From Pseudonocardia broussonetiae (GTDB taxonomy: Bacteria; Actinomycetota; Actinomycetes; Mycobacteriales; Pseudonocardiaceae): 64,000 nucleotides of DNA. A program made the position numbers and the translations under genes. The stretch is from the NCBI RefSeq assembly GCF_013155125.1, contig NZ_CP053564.1, positions 2,549,501-2,613,500 of the forward strand, in the 5' to 3' direction. This document shows, piece by piece, positions 20,398 to 29,875 of this stretch; position 1 is the stretch's first letter, and every line of letters begins with the position of its first letter. The notes beneath the pieces are model-generated. The model saw only the letters and a program-made list of their open reading frames with translations, did not search any database and was not told where the DNA came from.

Positions 20398-21485
20398 ACG
20401 TGGCACGGATCCGCACGGCCCTCCTGCCGCCCGTCCTCGCGATCCTGTTCGCGGCCGCGCTGTGCGCCGTCGCGCTCGTCATCAGCGGGGCGTCCCCGCT
20501 GACGGCGCTGGGCGCGATGGTCGGGCAGGTCGGGCAGGGCACCACCGCCGTCGACATCATCAACAGCGCGGCCATCTACTACATCGTCGCGCTGGCCGCG
20601 GCGATCGGCTTCCAGATGAAGCTGTTCAACATCGGCATCGAGGGCCAGTACCGGCTCGCGGCCTGCGTGGCCGCGATCGTCGGCGGGGCGCTCGTCCTGC
20701 CGCCCGTCGTGCACACAACGGTGATCATCCTGACGGGCGTGCTCGTCGGCGCGGTCTGGGCCGGGATCCCCGCGCTGCTCAAGGCCTACCGCGGCGTCAG
20801 CGAGGTCATCTCCACGATCATGCTGAACGCGGTGTCGCTCGGCCTGATCGCGTTCCTGATCCGGCCCGACTCGTTCGGCGTGCTGCAGGGCAACAACATC
20901 TCGACGGCCCCGATCGAGCCGAGCGGCCAGTTCCCCGGCATCCCGACCGGCGCGGGCACGATCTTCGGCATGGTGTTCGTGGCCGCCGCGCTCGGACTGG
21001 GCTACTGGTTCCTGCTCAACCGCACGCGGTTCGGCTTCGAGCTCACGGCGTCCGGTGAGTCGCCGACGGCGGCCACGGCGGGCGGTGTCAACGCCAAGCG
21101 GATGGTGATCATCGCGCTGGTGCTGTCGGGTGCGGTCGCCGGGCTCGCGGGCCTGCCCGAGGTGCTGGGCCGCGACTTCGCCTACACGCTGACCTCCCCG
21201 CAGGGCTACGGCTTCACCGGCCTCGCGGTCGCGCTGCTGGGCCGCAACAACCCCGTCGGCATCGCGTTCGGTGCGGTCCTGTGGGCGTTCCTGGACAAGT
21301 CGGCGCTCGCGCTCGACAACGTCGGCGTCCCCCGCGACATCGTCCTGATCATGCAGGGCTCGGTCGTGCTGTCGGTCGTCGTCGCCTACGAGATCGTGCG
21401 CCGCTACGAGCTCGCGGCCGAGCAGCGGCGGGTGGCCTCGCAGCTGCGCGGTACCACCACCCCGCAGAAGGAGCCGGTGGCATGA
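20394..21485 (+). CDS. nucleoside ABC importer permease 1
   Basis: 363-aa permease of the BPD_transp_2 (PF02653) family. About eight to ten hydrophobic segments; signature stretches include FNIGIEGQYRLAACVAAIVGG near residue 80 and GVNAKRMVIIALVLSGAVAGLAGLPEVLG near 230, typical of nucleoside and branched-substrate permeases. Overlaps the ATPase gene upstream and the second permease gene downstream by ATGA, so all three are translationally coupled. Confidence 0.95.
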   Translation: MNVARIRTALLPPVLAILFAAALCAVALVISGASPLTALGAMVGQVGQGTTAVDIINSAAIYYIVALAAAIGFQMKLFNIGIEGQYRLAACVAAIVGGALVLPPVVHTTVIILTGVLVGAVWAGIPALLKAYRGVSEVISTIMLNAVSLGLIAFLIRPDSFGVLQGNNISTAPIEPSGQFPGIPTGAGTIFGMVFVAAALGLGYWFLLNRTRFGFELTASGESPTAATAGGVNAKRMVIIALVLSGAVAGLAGLPEVLGRDFAYTLTSPQGYGFTGLAVALLGRNNPVGIAFGAVLWAFLDKSALALDNVGVPRDIVLIMQGSVVLSVVVAYEIVRRYELAAEQRRVASQLRGTTTPQKEPVA

Positions 21486-22750
21486 GCACGGCCACGCAGA
21501 ACCCCCCGAAGGCCGGCGCGGCCGTCCGCGGCCGCTTCGGCGCCCTGCCCGGCTGGGCCCGCTCGGCGATCGTCGTCGCGGTCGGCGTCGGGCTGCTGTC
21601 GATCACGGCCACGCAGACGGGGCAGATCCAGCTGACCTCCAGCGGCACCACACAGGCCGCCGTGCGGCTGCTGCTGCCGATCCTGTTCGCCGCGCTGGGC
21701 GGGCTCTGGGCCGAGCGCGCGGGCGTCATCAACATCGGGCTCGAGGGCATGATGATCCTCGGGACCTGGGGCGCCGCATGGGCCGGCTACCAGTGGGGCC
21801 CGTACGCGGCCGTCGTCGGCGGGCTGGTGTTCGGCGCGCTCGGCGGGCTGCTGCACGCCGTCGCCACGGTGTCGTTCGGCGTCAACCACATCGTCTCCGG
21901 TGTCGCGATCACGCTGCTGGGCCTGGGCGTCACGAAGTACCTGTCGACGCTCGTGTTCTTCCCGGTCTCGCAGAACCCGCGCCAGAGCCCGCGCGTCGAG
22001 GCGTTCGAGACGTTCTCGGTGCAGCCGCTGGCCGACTGGCTCCTCGCGCTCGAACGGGAGCAGCGGGTGGTGCTCTCCGACGTGGCCGGGCTGCTCGGCG
22101 GCCTGCTGTCCGGGCTGACCCCGCTCGTCGTCCTCGGGTTCGTGCTGGTGCCCGCGAGCTACCTCCTGCTGTGGCGCACCAGCTTCGGGCTGCGGCTGCG
22201 CTCGTGCGGGGAGAACCCGGTGGCGGCGGAATCCCTCGGCGTGCAGGTCTACACCTACAAGTACGTCGCGCTGCTCATCTCCGGCGGGCTCGCCGGGCTC
22301 GGCGGCGCGGCGCTCACGCTCAACCCCGGGCAGCTGGGCTACCTGGAGGGGCAGACGGGCGGCCGCGGCTACATCGGCCTGGCCGCCATGATCTTCGGCA
22401 ACTGGCGGCCCGGCGGGCTGCTCGCCGGCTCGGCGCTGTTCGGCTACGTCGACGGCGTGCAGCTGCGCGCGGGCGGCGAGGCCGTGCACGCGCTGCTGTA
22501 CGGGGCGTCGCTCCTCGCGGTCGGGCTGGCGGTGCTGTGGGCGGTGCGGCGGCGCTGGCGGACGGCGCTGGTCGCGCTCGTCGCCGGGGCCGCGGTGTAC
22601 GCGGTGTACTACTCGACCGAGACGGTGCCGCGCGAGTTCGCGTCGTACGCCCCGCAGATCGTGACGCTGCTCGTGCTGGCCGTGGCGTCGCAACGACTGC
22701 GCCCGCCCGCCGCGGTGGGCGTCGAGTACCGGAGGGGCGAGGGTGACTGA
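21482..22750 (+). CDS. nucleoside ABC importer permease 2
   Basis: 422-aa partner permease of the same family. It has the INIGLEGMMILGTWGAAWAGY motif near residue 90, GVNHIVSGVAITLLGLGVTKYLS near 135, and LISGGLAGLGGAALTLNPGQLGYLEGQTGGRGYIGLAAMIFGNW near 265. It is longer than the first permease because of a C-terminal pair of hydrophobic segments (LVALVAGAAVYAVYYST and IVTLLVLAVASQ). The start overlaps permease 1 by 4 nt; the stop overlaps the cdd start by 8 nt. Confidence 0.95.
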   Translation: MSTATQNPPKAGAAVRGRFGALPGWARSAIVVAVGVGLLSITATQTGQIQLTSSGTTQAAVRLLLPILFAALGGLWAERAGVINIGLEGMMILGTWGAAWAGYQWGPYAAVVGGLVFGALGGLLHAVATVSFGVNHIVSGVAITLLGLGVTKYLSTLVFFPVSQNPRQSPRVEAFETFSVQPLADWLLALEREQRVVLSDVAGLLGGLLSGLTPLVVLGFVLVPASYLLLWRTSFGLRLRSCGENPVAAESLGVQVYTYKYVALLISGGLAGLGGAALTLNPGQLGYLEGQTGGRGYIGLAAMIFGNWRPGGLLAGSALFGYVDGVQLRAGGEAVHALLYGASLLAVGLAVLWAVRRRWRTALVALVAGAAVYAVYYSTETVPREFASYAPQIVTLLVLAVASQRLRPPAAVGVEYRRGEGD

Positions 22751-23135
22751 TCCCGACTGGGCCGCGCTGCGCACGGCGGCCGTCACGGCGGCGGGGTCGG
22801 CGTACGCGCCGTACTCGCACCTCGACGTGGGCGCCGCGGCGCTGTGCGACGACGGGCGCGTCGTCACCGGCTGCAACGTCGAGAACGCCTCCTACGGCCT
22901 GGGGCTGTGCGCGGAGTGCACGATGGTCGGCCAGCTCCGGCTCACCGGCGGGGGCCGGTTCGTCGCGGTGGCGTGCCGGTCGGGCACGGGCGAGCTGCTC
23001 ATGCCGTGCGGGCGGTGCCGGCAGGTGCTCTACGAGTTCGGCGGTCCCGACTGCCTGCTCGACACCCCGCGCGGGATCCTGCCGCTGAGCGAGATCCTGC
23101 CGGACGCGTTCGGCCCGGAGCACCTGCCGACCTGA
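22743..23135 (+). CDS. cdd: cytidine deaminase
   Basis: 130-aa zinc enzyme converting (deoxy)cytidine to (deoxy)uridine. Zinc ligands and catalytic Glu are visible: CAE at residues 56-58 and PCGRC with Cys 89 and 92. YAPYSHLDVGAAAL near residue 21 and GCNVENASYGL near 43 form the substrate pocket. The GTG at 22743 lies inside the last codons of the permease gene, so deamination is encoded as part of the importer operon and feeds deoA directly downstream. Confidence 0.97.
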   Translation: MTDPDWAALRTAAVTAAGSAYAPYSHLDVGAAALCDDGRVVTGCNVENASYGLGLCAECTMVGQLRLTGGGRFVAVACRSGTGELLMPCGRCRQVLYEFGGPDCLLDTPRGILPLSEILPDAFGPEHLPT

Positions 23136-23149
23136 CCCGTTCTCGAAAT

Positions 23150-23187
23150 CCCGCGAGTCGCGGTCTCGTTGCGCGCGAGTCGGGGTG
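23150..23187 (+). repeat. 38-nt GAGTCG-rich dispersed repeat, copy 1
   Basis: A 38-nt element starting CCCGCGAGTCGCG and ending GAGTCGGGGTG, located between cdd and deoA just upstream of the deoA promoter. It matches the minus strand of 63453-63490 at 34 of 38 positions. The two internal GCGAGTCG-like blocks make it a direct repeat in itself. Confidence 0.65.
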
Positions 23188-23212
23188 TGACGGCGCGCGG
23201 GTCGGGCGGCGC

Positions 23213-23218
23213 TACGGT
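23213..23218 (+). promoter_or_regulatory. -10 hexamer TACGGT, leaderless deoA start
   Basis: TACGGT, 6-nt spacer, deoA ATG at 23225; it gives deoA a promoter separate from the importer operon. Confidence 0.55.
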
Positions 23219-23224
23219 CGGCAC

Positions 23225-24502
23225 ATGACCTTCAGCGCCGTCGACGTCATCACCGCCAAGCGCGACGGCGGGCGCCTGTCCGACGAGCAGATCGACTGGG
23301 TGGTCGCCGCCTACACGCGCGGCGACGTGGCCGACGAGCAGATGTCGTCGCTCGCCATGGCGATCCTGCTCAACGGCATGGACACCCCCGAGATCGCGCG
23401 CTGGACCCAGGCGATGATCGACTCCGGCGAGGTCCTGTCCTTCGGCGACCTCGGCCGCCCGCTGGTGGACAAGCACTCCACGGGCGGCGTCGGCGACAAG
23501 ATCACGCTGCCGCTCGCACCGCTCGTCGCGGCCTGCGGGGCGGCCGTGCCGCAGCTGTCGGGGCGGGGGCTCGGCCACACCGGCGGCACGCTGGACAAGC
23601 TGGAGGCGATCCCCGGCTGGCGCGCGTCGCTGTCGCTGGAGGAGATCGCGGCGCAGCTCGCGTCGGTCGGCGCCGTCATCTGCGCGACGACCCCGACGCT
23701 CGCCCCGGCCGACCGCAAGCTCTACGCGCTGCGCGACGTCACCGGCACCGTCGAGTCGATCCCGCTGATCGCCAGCTCGATCATGAGCAAGAAGATCGCG
23801 GAGGGGACGGGCGGGCTCGTGCTCGACGTCAAGACCGGGTCGGGGGCGTTCATGAAGACCCTCGACCGCGCCCGGGAGCTCGCCGCGACGATGGTCGGCA
23901 TCGGCTCTGCCCACGGCCTCGCGACGACCGCGCTCGTCACCGACATGTCGGTGCCGCTGGGGCGGGCGGCGGGCAACGCGCTGGAGGTCGCGGAGTCGGT
24001 GGAGGTGCTGCGCGGTGGCGGGCCGGCCGACGTCGTCGAGCTGACGGTGGCGCTGGCGCGGGAGATGCTGGCGCTGGCCGGGATCACGGGCGTCGACCCG
24101 GCGGAGGTGCTCGCCTCCGGCGCCGCGTACCCGGTGTGGGAGGCCATGATCGCGGCGCAGGGCGGCGACCCGTCGGCGGCGCTGCCGGTGGCCTCGCACG
24201 TCGAGACCGTGACGGCCGACCGGTCGGGCACCTTCGTCCCGGACGCCCTCGCCGTCGGCGTGGCCGCGTGGCGGCTGGGGGCGGGCCGGGCGCGCAAGGA
24301 GGACGCCGTCCAGGCCGGGGCCGGGGTGCTGCTGCTCGTCGACCCGGGCGACGAGGTCACCGCCGGGCAGCCGGTGCTGGAGCTGCACACCGACACCCCC
24401 GACGCCGTCGCCGGGGCCCGGGCGGCGCTCGACGGCGGCCTGCGGATCAGCGCCGAGCCGACCCCGCGGCCGCGGCTGCTGCTCGACGAGGTGCGCGCGT
24501 AG
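23225..24502 (+). CDS. deoA: thymidine (pyrimidine-nucleoside) phosphorylase
   Basis: 425-aa phosphorylase that splits thymidine or deoxyuridine with phosphate into the base and 2-deoxyribose-1-phosphate. KHSTGGVGDKITLPLAPLVAA near residue 81 is the phosphate-binding signature; SGRGLGHTGGTLDKLEAIPG near 113 and KTGSGAFM near 205 are further family motifs. Its 3' end overlaps the convergent glycosyltransferase gene by 56 nt. It sits directly after cdd, so deoxycytidine, deoxyuridine and deoxyribose-1-phosphate form a continuous route. Confidence 0.97.
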   Translation: MTFSAVDVITAKRDGGRLSDEQIDWVVAAYTRGDVADEQMSSLAMAILLNGMDTPEIARWTQAMIDSGEVLSFGDLGRPLVDKHSTGGVGDKITLPLAPLVAACGAAVPQLSGRGLGHTGGTLDKLEAIPGWRASLSLEEIAAQLASVGAVICATTPTLAPADRKLYALRDVTGTVESIPLIASSIMSKKIAEGTGGLVLDVKTGSGAFMKTLDRARELAATMVGIGSAHGLATTALVTDMSVPLGRAAGNALEVAESVEVLRGGGPADVVELTVALAREMLALAGITGVDPAEVLASGAAYPVWEAMIAAQGGDPSAALPVASHVETVTADRSGTFVPDALAVGVAAWRLGAGRARKEDAVQAGAGVLLLVDPGDEVTAGQPVLELHTDTPDAVAGARAALDGGLRISAEPTPRPRLLLDEVRA

Positions 24503-25589
24503 CGCCCAGCGCCTCCCAGTCGACGGCGTCGGGGCCGGGCATCGCGGCGATCTCCCGCCGGAGCCCGTCGGCCGCGGCCGCGAAGCCCGGACCGGCCAGC
24601 AGCCGGGCCGCGGCGGCGGCCACCGCGGCGGGCGTGACGGCGCCGGGCCCCAGCACCAGACCGGCCCCCGCGCCGGCCAGCGCCGCCGCGTTGCCCGGCT
24701 GGTCGGCGCCCTGGGGCAGGACCAGCTGCGGCAGCCCGTGCGCGGCCGCGCCGAGCAGGATCCCGGCGCCGCCCTGCGACACGACCAGCCGGCAGCGCGG
24801 CAGCAGCAGCGCGTGCGGCAGGTAGGGCCGTGCCAGCACCTGCGGCGGCTGCGGGCCGAGCACGGACGGGTCGGTGCCCGGCCCGGTGGTGACGACGACG
24901 TTCACCGGCAGCCGGAGCAGCCCGTCCAGGGCCGCGGCGAGCACGTCGGACGCGCCGTGGAACACCGTCCCGAGCGTCAGGTGCACCGTGTCGGCGTGCG
25001 GCAGCCGCTCCAGCGCCGCGGGCAGCCGGTCACCGGCCGTCGCGTCTCCCGTGGCGGGGCGCAGCGGCCGGGCGTGCGGCCACGACCGCGGCCCGGGCGG
25101 ACGCAGCGCCGGCGGGGCGATCTCGAGGTACTCCGCCCGCCACACCCGTTCCGCCGCGTCGTCGACGCCGTGCCGCGCGCCGAGCGCGTCGAGGGCGGGG
25201 GCGAGGGCGTCCCGGATCGGCTGCGGCGGCATGAGCCCGAGGCCGTGCACGGCGTGGCGGGCCCCGGTCGCGGCGGCGACCACACCCGCGGCGAGCTCGG
25301 TCTCCTCGCCGATCACGAGGTCGGGGCGCCACCGCAGCGCCCGCGCGACGAGGTCGTCGGCCCGGGGGCGGGCCGACGCCACGAACTGCGCCAGCCAGCC
25401 CTCGGGACTGGCCGCGAGCCGGTCCGGGCCCACAGCCCACGTGACGAGCCCGCGCCGCGCCACGTGCGGCACGCGCGCACCACCCGTGGCGACGACGGTC
25501 TCGTGCCCGGCGCGCCGCGCGGCCAGGGCGAGCGGCAGAACGGTGTTGACGTGCCCGTACAGCGGGCAGGCGGTGATCAGGACGCGCAC
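24447..25589 (-). CDS. MGT/GT1-family glycosyltransferase
   Basis: 380-aa UDP- or dTDP-sugar glycosyltransferase of the GT-B fold, like macrolide and natural-product glycosyltransferases. The N-terminal acceptor domain starts VRVLITACPLYGHVNTVLPLALAARRAGHETVVAT; the C-terminal donor site reads VVSQGGAGILLGAAAHGLPQLVLPQGADQPGNA, where the usual His of the HGG motif is replaced (SQGG). The GTG at 25589 follows GAGGAGG and overlaps the end of the monooxygenase gene by 13 nt. The 3' end overlaps deoA. Acceptor unknown; the operon partner suggests modification of an aromatic or antibiotic-like compound. Confidence 0.9.
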   Translation of the reverse strand: MRVLITACPLYGHVNTVLPLALAARRAGHETVVATGGARVPHVARRGLVTWAVGPDRLAASPEGWLAQFVASARPRADDLVARALRWRPDLVIGEETELAAGVVAAATGARHAVHGLGLMPPQPIRDALAPALDALGARHGVDDAAERVWRAEYLEIAPPALRPPGPRSWPHARPLRPATGDATAGDRLPAALERLPHADTVHLTLGTVFHGASDVLAAALDGLLRLPVNVVVTTGPGTDPSVLGPQPPQVLARPYLPHALLLPRCRLVVSQGGAGILLGAAAHGLPQLVLPQGADQPGNAAALAGAGAGLVLGPGAVTPAAVAAAAARLLAGPGFAAAADGLRREIAAMPGPDAVDWEALGATRAPRRAAAAAAGSARR

Positions 25590-27001
25590 GGCAGGACCTC
25601 CTCGTCGGCGTGGCCCAGCGCGGCGGCGACGGCGCCGGGCAGCGCGGCCGGCTCGGTGCCGCGCCACGCGGGCACGCCGTCGGGGCGCACCAGCAGCGCG
25701 CCGCCGTCGGGCAGCTCCAGCGCGCCCGTCGGGTCGTCGACCGGTACCGCGCGCAGGGCCGGGCTGGTGCGGGACACCGCGGCAGCGGCCGCCGCCCAGT
25801 CGTGGCCGGGCCGGGTGAGCAGGACGAACCCGTCGCCGACCAGGTCGAGCGTGGAGGACCGGACCCCGCGCGAGCGGACCGGGGCGTGCGGGATCCGCCC
25901 CGCGACGTCCTCGGCGGCGCGGTCGGCCGGGAGCTCGGCCGTCCGCAGGGAGCGGCGCGCCAGCAGCGCGTCGACCGGGCGGCGCTCGGCCTCGTACCCG
26001 TCCAGCAGCGCCTCGCCCGCGGTCCCGTCCGCGACGAGCGCGAGCCGCCACCCGAGCGCGAACCCGTCCGCGATCGCGGCGTTGAGGCCCATGCCGTTGA
26101 CCGGGGTCATCGGGTGCGCCGCGTCGCCGACGAGGAAGCCGGGACCGGCGCGGAAGGCCGTGGCCAGCGCGGCGGCCATCGTGAACGGGTACACGCCCAG
26201 CACCTCCAGGTCGAGGTCCGGAGCGTCCGCGGCGAGCCGGACGCGCTCGCGGATTCGCTCGGGGGTCCACTGGTCCGGGTGCTCGCCGCGCTCCGCGGAC
26301 CACTCCTGGGCGAAGATCCAGCGGCCGCCGCCCGCCGGGAGCACCAGCCCGGCTCCCGCCGTCTCCCGGACGACGTGGATCGGGAAGCGGTGCTCGCCGA
26401 CGACGCGGTCGAGGTCGGCCCGCAGCAGGACGCTCACCCAGGAGCCGAGCTCGCCGAGCGGCTCCATCGCGATGCCGAGCCGCTCGCGGACGCCGCTGCG
26501 GCTGCCGTCGGCGCCGACGACGAACCGGGCGCGCACGGTGCGCGGCCCGACCCGGGCGCGGACGCCCGCCGGCCCGACGGACTGCAGCACGGCCGCCTCG
26601 CCGGTGACGATCGTGCCGCCGAGCGCGCGCAGGTGCGCGGCCAGCAGCGGCTCGAGGTGGTCCTGGGGGCAGCAGCCGGGCAGCTCGGGGGTGAGTCGCA
26701 GCAACCGCCGCAGCGGCGGGTAGCCGCTGCTCTCGATGTGGTGGTCGGGATCGGGGAGGGTCCGGCAGATCCGGACGTCCGGACGGACGGGGACGCCTGC
26801 GGCGCGCACGGCGCCGGCCAGGCCCCAGCCGCGGAGGATCTCCATGGTGCGGACGGACAGGTGGGTGGCGCGGGGTACGGAGGATGGAGCGGCGCGGCGC
26901 TCGACGAGGAGGACGCGCGCGCCCGCCCGGGTGGCGGTGATCGCGGTGGCGAGGCCGGCGGGGCCGGCGCCGACCACGAGCAGGTCGTAGTGGTGTTCCA
27001 T
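25577..27001 (-). CDS. FAD-dependent aromatic monooxygenase (PF01494)
   Basis: 474-aa flavoprotein hydroxylase of the PheA/TfdB class. FAD-binding GAGPAGLATAITATRAG at residues 11-27, the DG motif VVGADGSRSGVRERLG near 165 and GDAAHPMTPVNGMGLNAAIADG near 285 are all intact. A C-terminal thioredoxin-like domain, common in this class, is present in divergent form. It is the first gene of a two-gene unit with the glycosyltransferase, and it diverges from a LAL regulator with 105 nt between. I found no rifamycin-associated promoter element. Substrate unknown. Confidence 0.92.
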   Translation of the reverse strand: MEHHYDLLVVGAGPAGLATAITATRAGARVLLVERRAAPSSVPRATHLSVRTMEILRGWGLAGAVRAAGVPVRPDVRICRTLPDPDHHIESSGYPPLRRLLRLTPELPGCCPQDHLEPLLAAHLRALGGTIVTGEAAVLQSVGPAGVRARVGPRTVRARFVVGADGSRSGVRERLGIAMEPLGELGSWVSVLLRADLDRVVGEHRFPIHVVRETAGAGLVLPAGGGRWIFAQEWSAERGEHPDQWTPERIRERVRLAADAPDLDLEVLGVYPFTMAAALATAFRAGPGFLVGDAAHPMTPVNGMGLNAAIADGFALGWRLALVADGTAGEALLDGYEAERRPVDALLARRSLRTAELPADRAAEDVAGRIPHAPVRSRGVRSSTLDLVGDGFVLLTRPGHDWAAAAAAVSRTSPALRAVPVDDPTGALELPDGGALLVRPDGVPAWRGTEPAALPGAVAAALGHADEEVLPCAS

Positions 27002-27106
27002 GCCGCAGAGCCTGGCTCCGCGCGGCTCGTGCGCCGTCCGTACCGGCTACGGAGATAGCCGCGGAACGGGCTCGCCAGGCGGCGCGGGAGGGTCTTTCAT
27101 GGGCGG

Positions 27107-29875
27107 GTGCACCCGCCGTCGCCGATGGTCGGCCGCGCCGCCGAACTGGCTCTGCTGCGTGCGCGCGTCGACGCCGCGGGCCGCGGCGAGGGGGGCGCGG
27201 TGCTGGTGACGGGCGAGGCCGGGATCGGCAAGTCCCGCCTCGTCGCCGAGGCCACCGCACGGGCCGCGGCGGCCGGGCGCACCGTGCTCGTCGGGTGCGC
27301 CGTCGACGGCGGAGGCACGTTCCGCGCCGTGGCCGAGGCGCTGGCCGGGCCGCTGCGCGTGCTGCGCGACCCGGCCCCGCCGCTGCGCGCGGCGCTGGCC
27401 CGCCTCGTCCCGGGCTGGGCGTCGGGGCCGGTCGAGTGGGAGCCGCAGGTCGATCCCGCGGTGCTGCTCGGCGAGGCCGTCCTCGCGCTGCTGCACGGCG
27501 CCGGGCCCGGGTGCGTGCTGGTGCTGGAGGACCTGCACTGGGCCGACGTCGACACGCTGCGGCTGGCCGGCTACCTCGCGCGCGCCGTGCCGGCCGCCGG
27601 GGTGCTGCTGCTGCTCACGGCCCGCGACGACGGTCTGCCGGCGCCCGAGCTGGCCCGGCTCACGGCCGATCCCGGCGTCCGCACCGTGCCGCTGCACAGG
27701 CTCGAACCGGCGTCGGTGGCGGCGCTGGCCGCCTCCCGCCGCGGCGGTGCCGCGCTGCCCGCGCCCGCGCTGCGCGCCCTGGTGGCCCGGGCCGACGGCC
27801 TGCCGCTGCTCGTGGAGGAGCTGGCCGAGGACGGGGGGCCGGACGTGCCGCCGTCGCTCGCCGCGCTCGTCGCGGCCCGGCTGGCCGCGCTCGGGCCGGC
27901 GGAGCGGGCCGTCGTCACCGCGGCGGCGGTGGCCGGCGACCCGGACGTGCCGGTGCTCGCCGCCGTCACCGGCACGGCCGACGCGGCGGTCGTCGCGGCG
28001 CTGCGGGCGGCCACCGAGCGCGGGCTGCTGCGCCCGGAGCCGGGCGGGCTGCGGTGGCGGCACGCGCTGACCCGCGAGGCCGTGCTCGCCGGGCTGCTGG
28101 CTCCGGAGCGCGCGCTGCTCGCCGCCCGGACCGCGGAGGTGCTGGAGGCCCGCGGCAGCGCCGACGACCACGCGCTCGCCGCCGACCTGCACCTCGTCGC
28201 CGGGCGCCCGGACCGGGCGGCCGACGCGTTCCTCGGGCTCGCCCGCGCCGACACCGCCCGCGGCGCACTGCACAGCGCCGTCGCGCTCCTGTCCCGTGCC
28301 GCTGCGACGGGACGGCGCCCCGTGGCGGTCGCCGTGGAGCGCGTCGGCGTGCTGAGCAGGCTCGGCCGGGTCGTCGAGGCCCGCGCCGTCGGGTCGGCGG
28401 CCCTGCGGGACGGGACGGTGACCGGCGACGACCACGCCGAGCTGTGCCTGCTCCTGGCCCGGGCCGCGGTGGGCGCGGGGGAGTGGGCGGCGGCCGAGGA
28501 GTACGTGGCGCGGGCGGGACGGCCCGCCGACCCCCGGTCCCTCGTGCTCCGGGCGGACGCGGCGTACGGCGCGGGCGACGCCGGGCGGTCCACCGGGTTG
28601 GCCGCCGCCGCGGTGCACGCCGCCGAGACCGCGCTGGCCGCCCGACCGGGCTCGGCGCAGGCCGCGGCGACGCTGTGCGAGGCGCTCGGCGTGGCCGCGC
28701 GCCGGGCGATGGTCGACGACCTCGACCGGGCCTCCATGCTCCTGCGCCGCGCCGTGCAGATCGCCGGCGAGCACGGGCTGGCGCCGTGGGAGGTCGAGGC
28801 GCTGTTCCACCTGGGCGCCGCCGAGCTGATGGCGGGGGACCCGGTGGCGCCGTCACTGGCGGCCGCCCGCGAGCTGGGCTCGCGCACGGGCGCCCTGCTG
28901 CCGGCGGTGCAGGCGCGGCTGCTCTCCGCCGAGGCGGCGCTCCACGTCGACGGCCCGCGGGCGGGCCTGCCGCGTGCGCGAGAGGCCGGGGAGGAGGCGG
29001 GCCGGCTGGGACTGACCCGCTTGCAGGCGATGGCCGAGCTGGTGTCGGCCGGGCTCGCGGCGCTGGCCGACGAGCCGCTGCAGGCCGGGGCGCTGCTCGC
29101 CGCCGCGCGGGGGCGGGCGGCGGTGCCGCGCGAGGTCGAGACGCTGCACCCGATGGTCGACGGCCTCACGGCGCTGCTCGACCACGACCTGCCGCGCGCC
29201 GCGCGGTCCGTCGACGCCGGGGTGTCGGCGCTGATGCCCCACGGCTCCGCCGCGTCGACGGGGTTCTTCGGGCTGTGGATCCTGCTGCGCACGCTGGTCG
29301 CGGACCGCGACGCCGAGGCGCGCGCGGCGCTGCGCGCGCACCACGCCGTCGTCACCCGGGTGAACCGGGCGGGGCTGACCTACGCGGAGGCCGTCGTCGC
29401 GGGCCGCGAGGGGCGGGCCGACGACGCGGTGCGCCTGTTCGCCGGGGCCGACGCGGCACTGGCGCGGCTGCCGTGGTGGAACCGGCTGCTCCGCTCGCTC
29501 GTCCTGGAGGCCGCCGTCGCCGACGGGTGGGGCGACCCGGTGCCCCTGCTGCGGGCCGACCTCGCCGAGCACGAGCGCGCCGGCGCCGACAAGCTGGCCC
29601 GGACCTGCCGCGACCTGCTGCGCCGCGCGGGCTCCCCGACCCGTCGCCGCGGCGCCACGCACGTCCCGGCCGCCCTCCGCGCGCGGGGCGTCACCAGCCG
29701 TGAGGTCGACGTCCTCGCGCTGGTGGCGGGCGGGCTGAGCAACGCCGAGGTGGCCGACCGCCTGTTCGTCTCGCCGCGCACGGTGGAGACGCACGTGGCG
29801 CACCTGCTGGCCAAGACCGGTGCCGCCGACCGCACCCAGCTCCGCGCCTGGGTCGGCCCGGCCCGGCCGGGCTGA
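27107..29875 (+). CDS. LuxR-family regulator with N-terminal AAA ATPase (LAL type)
   Basis: 922-aa LAL regulator. ATPase domain with Walker A TGEAGIGKSRL near residue 35 and Walker B VLVLEDLHWAD near 140; a long helical central region rich in Ala/Leu; and a C-terminal LuxR helix-turn-helix GVTSREVDVLALVAGGLSNAEVADRLFVSPRTVETHVAHLLAKTG near residue 860. The GTG at 27107 gives HPPSPMVGRAAEL; the ATG at 27125 is an alternative. It diverges from the monooxygenase-glycosyltransferase pair, so control of that pair is the simplest inference. The effector is unknown. Confidence 0.93.
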   Translation: MHPPSPMVGRAAELALLRARVDAAGRGEGGAVLVTGEAGIGKSRLVAEATARAAAAGRTVLVGCAVDGGGTFRAVAEALAGPLRVLRDPAPPLRAALARLVPGWASGPVEWEPQVDPAVLLGEAVLALLHGAGPGCVLVLEDLHWADVDTLRLAGYLARAVPAAGVLLLLTARDDGLPAPELARLTADPGVRTVPLHRLEPASVAALAASRRGGAALPAPALRALVARADGLPLLVEELAEDGGPDVPPSLAALVAARLAALGPAERAVVTAAAVAGDPDVPVLAAVTGTADAAVVAALRAATERGLLRPEPGGLRWRHALTREAVLAGLLAPERALLAARTAEVLEARGSADDHALAADLHLVAGRPDRAADAFLGLARADTARGALHSAVALLSRAAATGRRPVAVAVERVGVLSRLGRVVEARAVGSAALRDGTVTGDDHAELCLLLARAAVGAGEWAAAEEYVARAGRPADPRSLVLRADAAYGAGDAGRSTGLAAAAVHAAETALAARPGSAQAAATLCEALGVAARRAMVDDLDRASMLLRRAVQIAGEHGLAPWEVEALFHLGAAELMAGDPVAPSLAAARELGSRTGALLPAVQARLLSAEAALHVDGPRAGLPRAREAGEEAGRLGLTRLQAMAELVSAGLAALADEPLQAGALLAAARGRAAVPREVETLHPMVDGLTALLDHDLPRAARSVDAGVSALMPHGSAASTGFFGLWILLRTLVADRDAEARAALRAHHAVVTRVNRAGLTYAEAVVAGREGRADDAVRLFAGADAALARLPWWNRLLRSLVLEAAVADGWGDPVPLLRADLAEHERAGADKLARTCRDLLRRAGSPTRRRGATHVPAALRARGVTSREVDVLALVAGGLSNAEVADRLFVSPRTVETHVAHLLAKTGAADRTQLRAWVGPARPG

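Noticed and set aside
27002..27106. Rifamycin-associated promoter element upstream of the monooxygenase gene
   Set aside because: I looked for the conserved inverted repeat known from rifamycin-inactivating genes and did not see it in the 105-nt gap.
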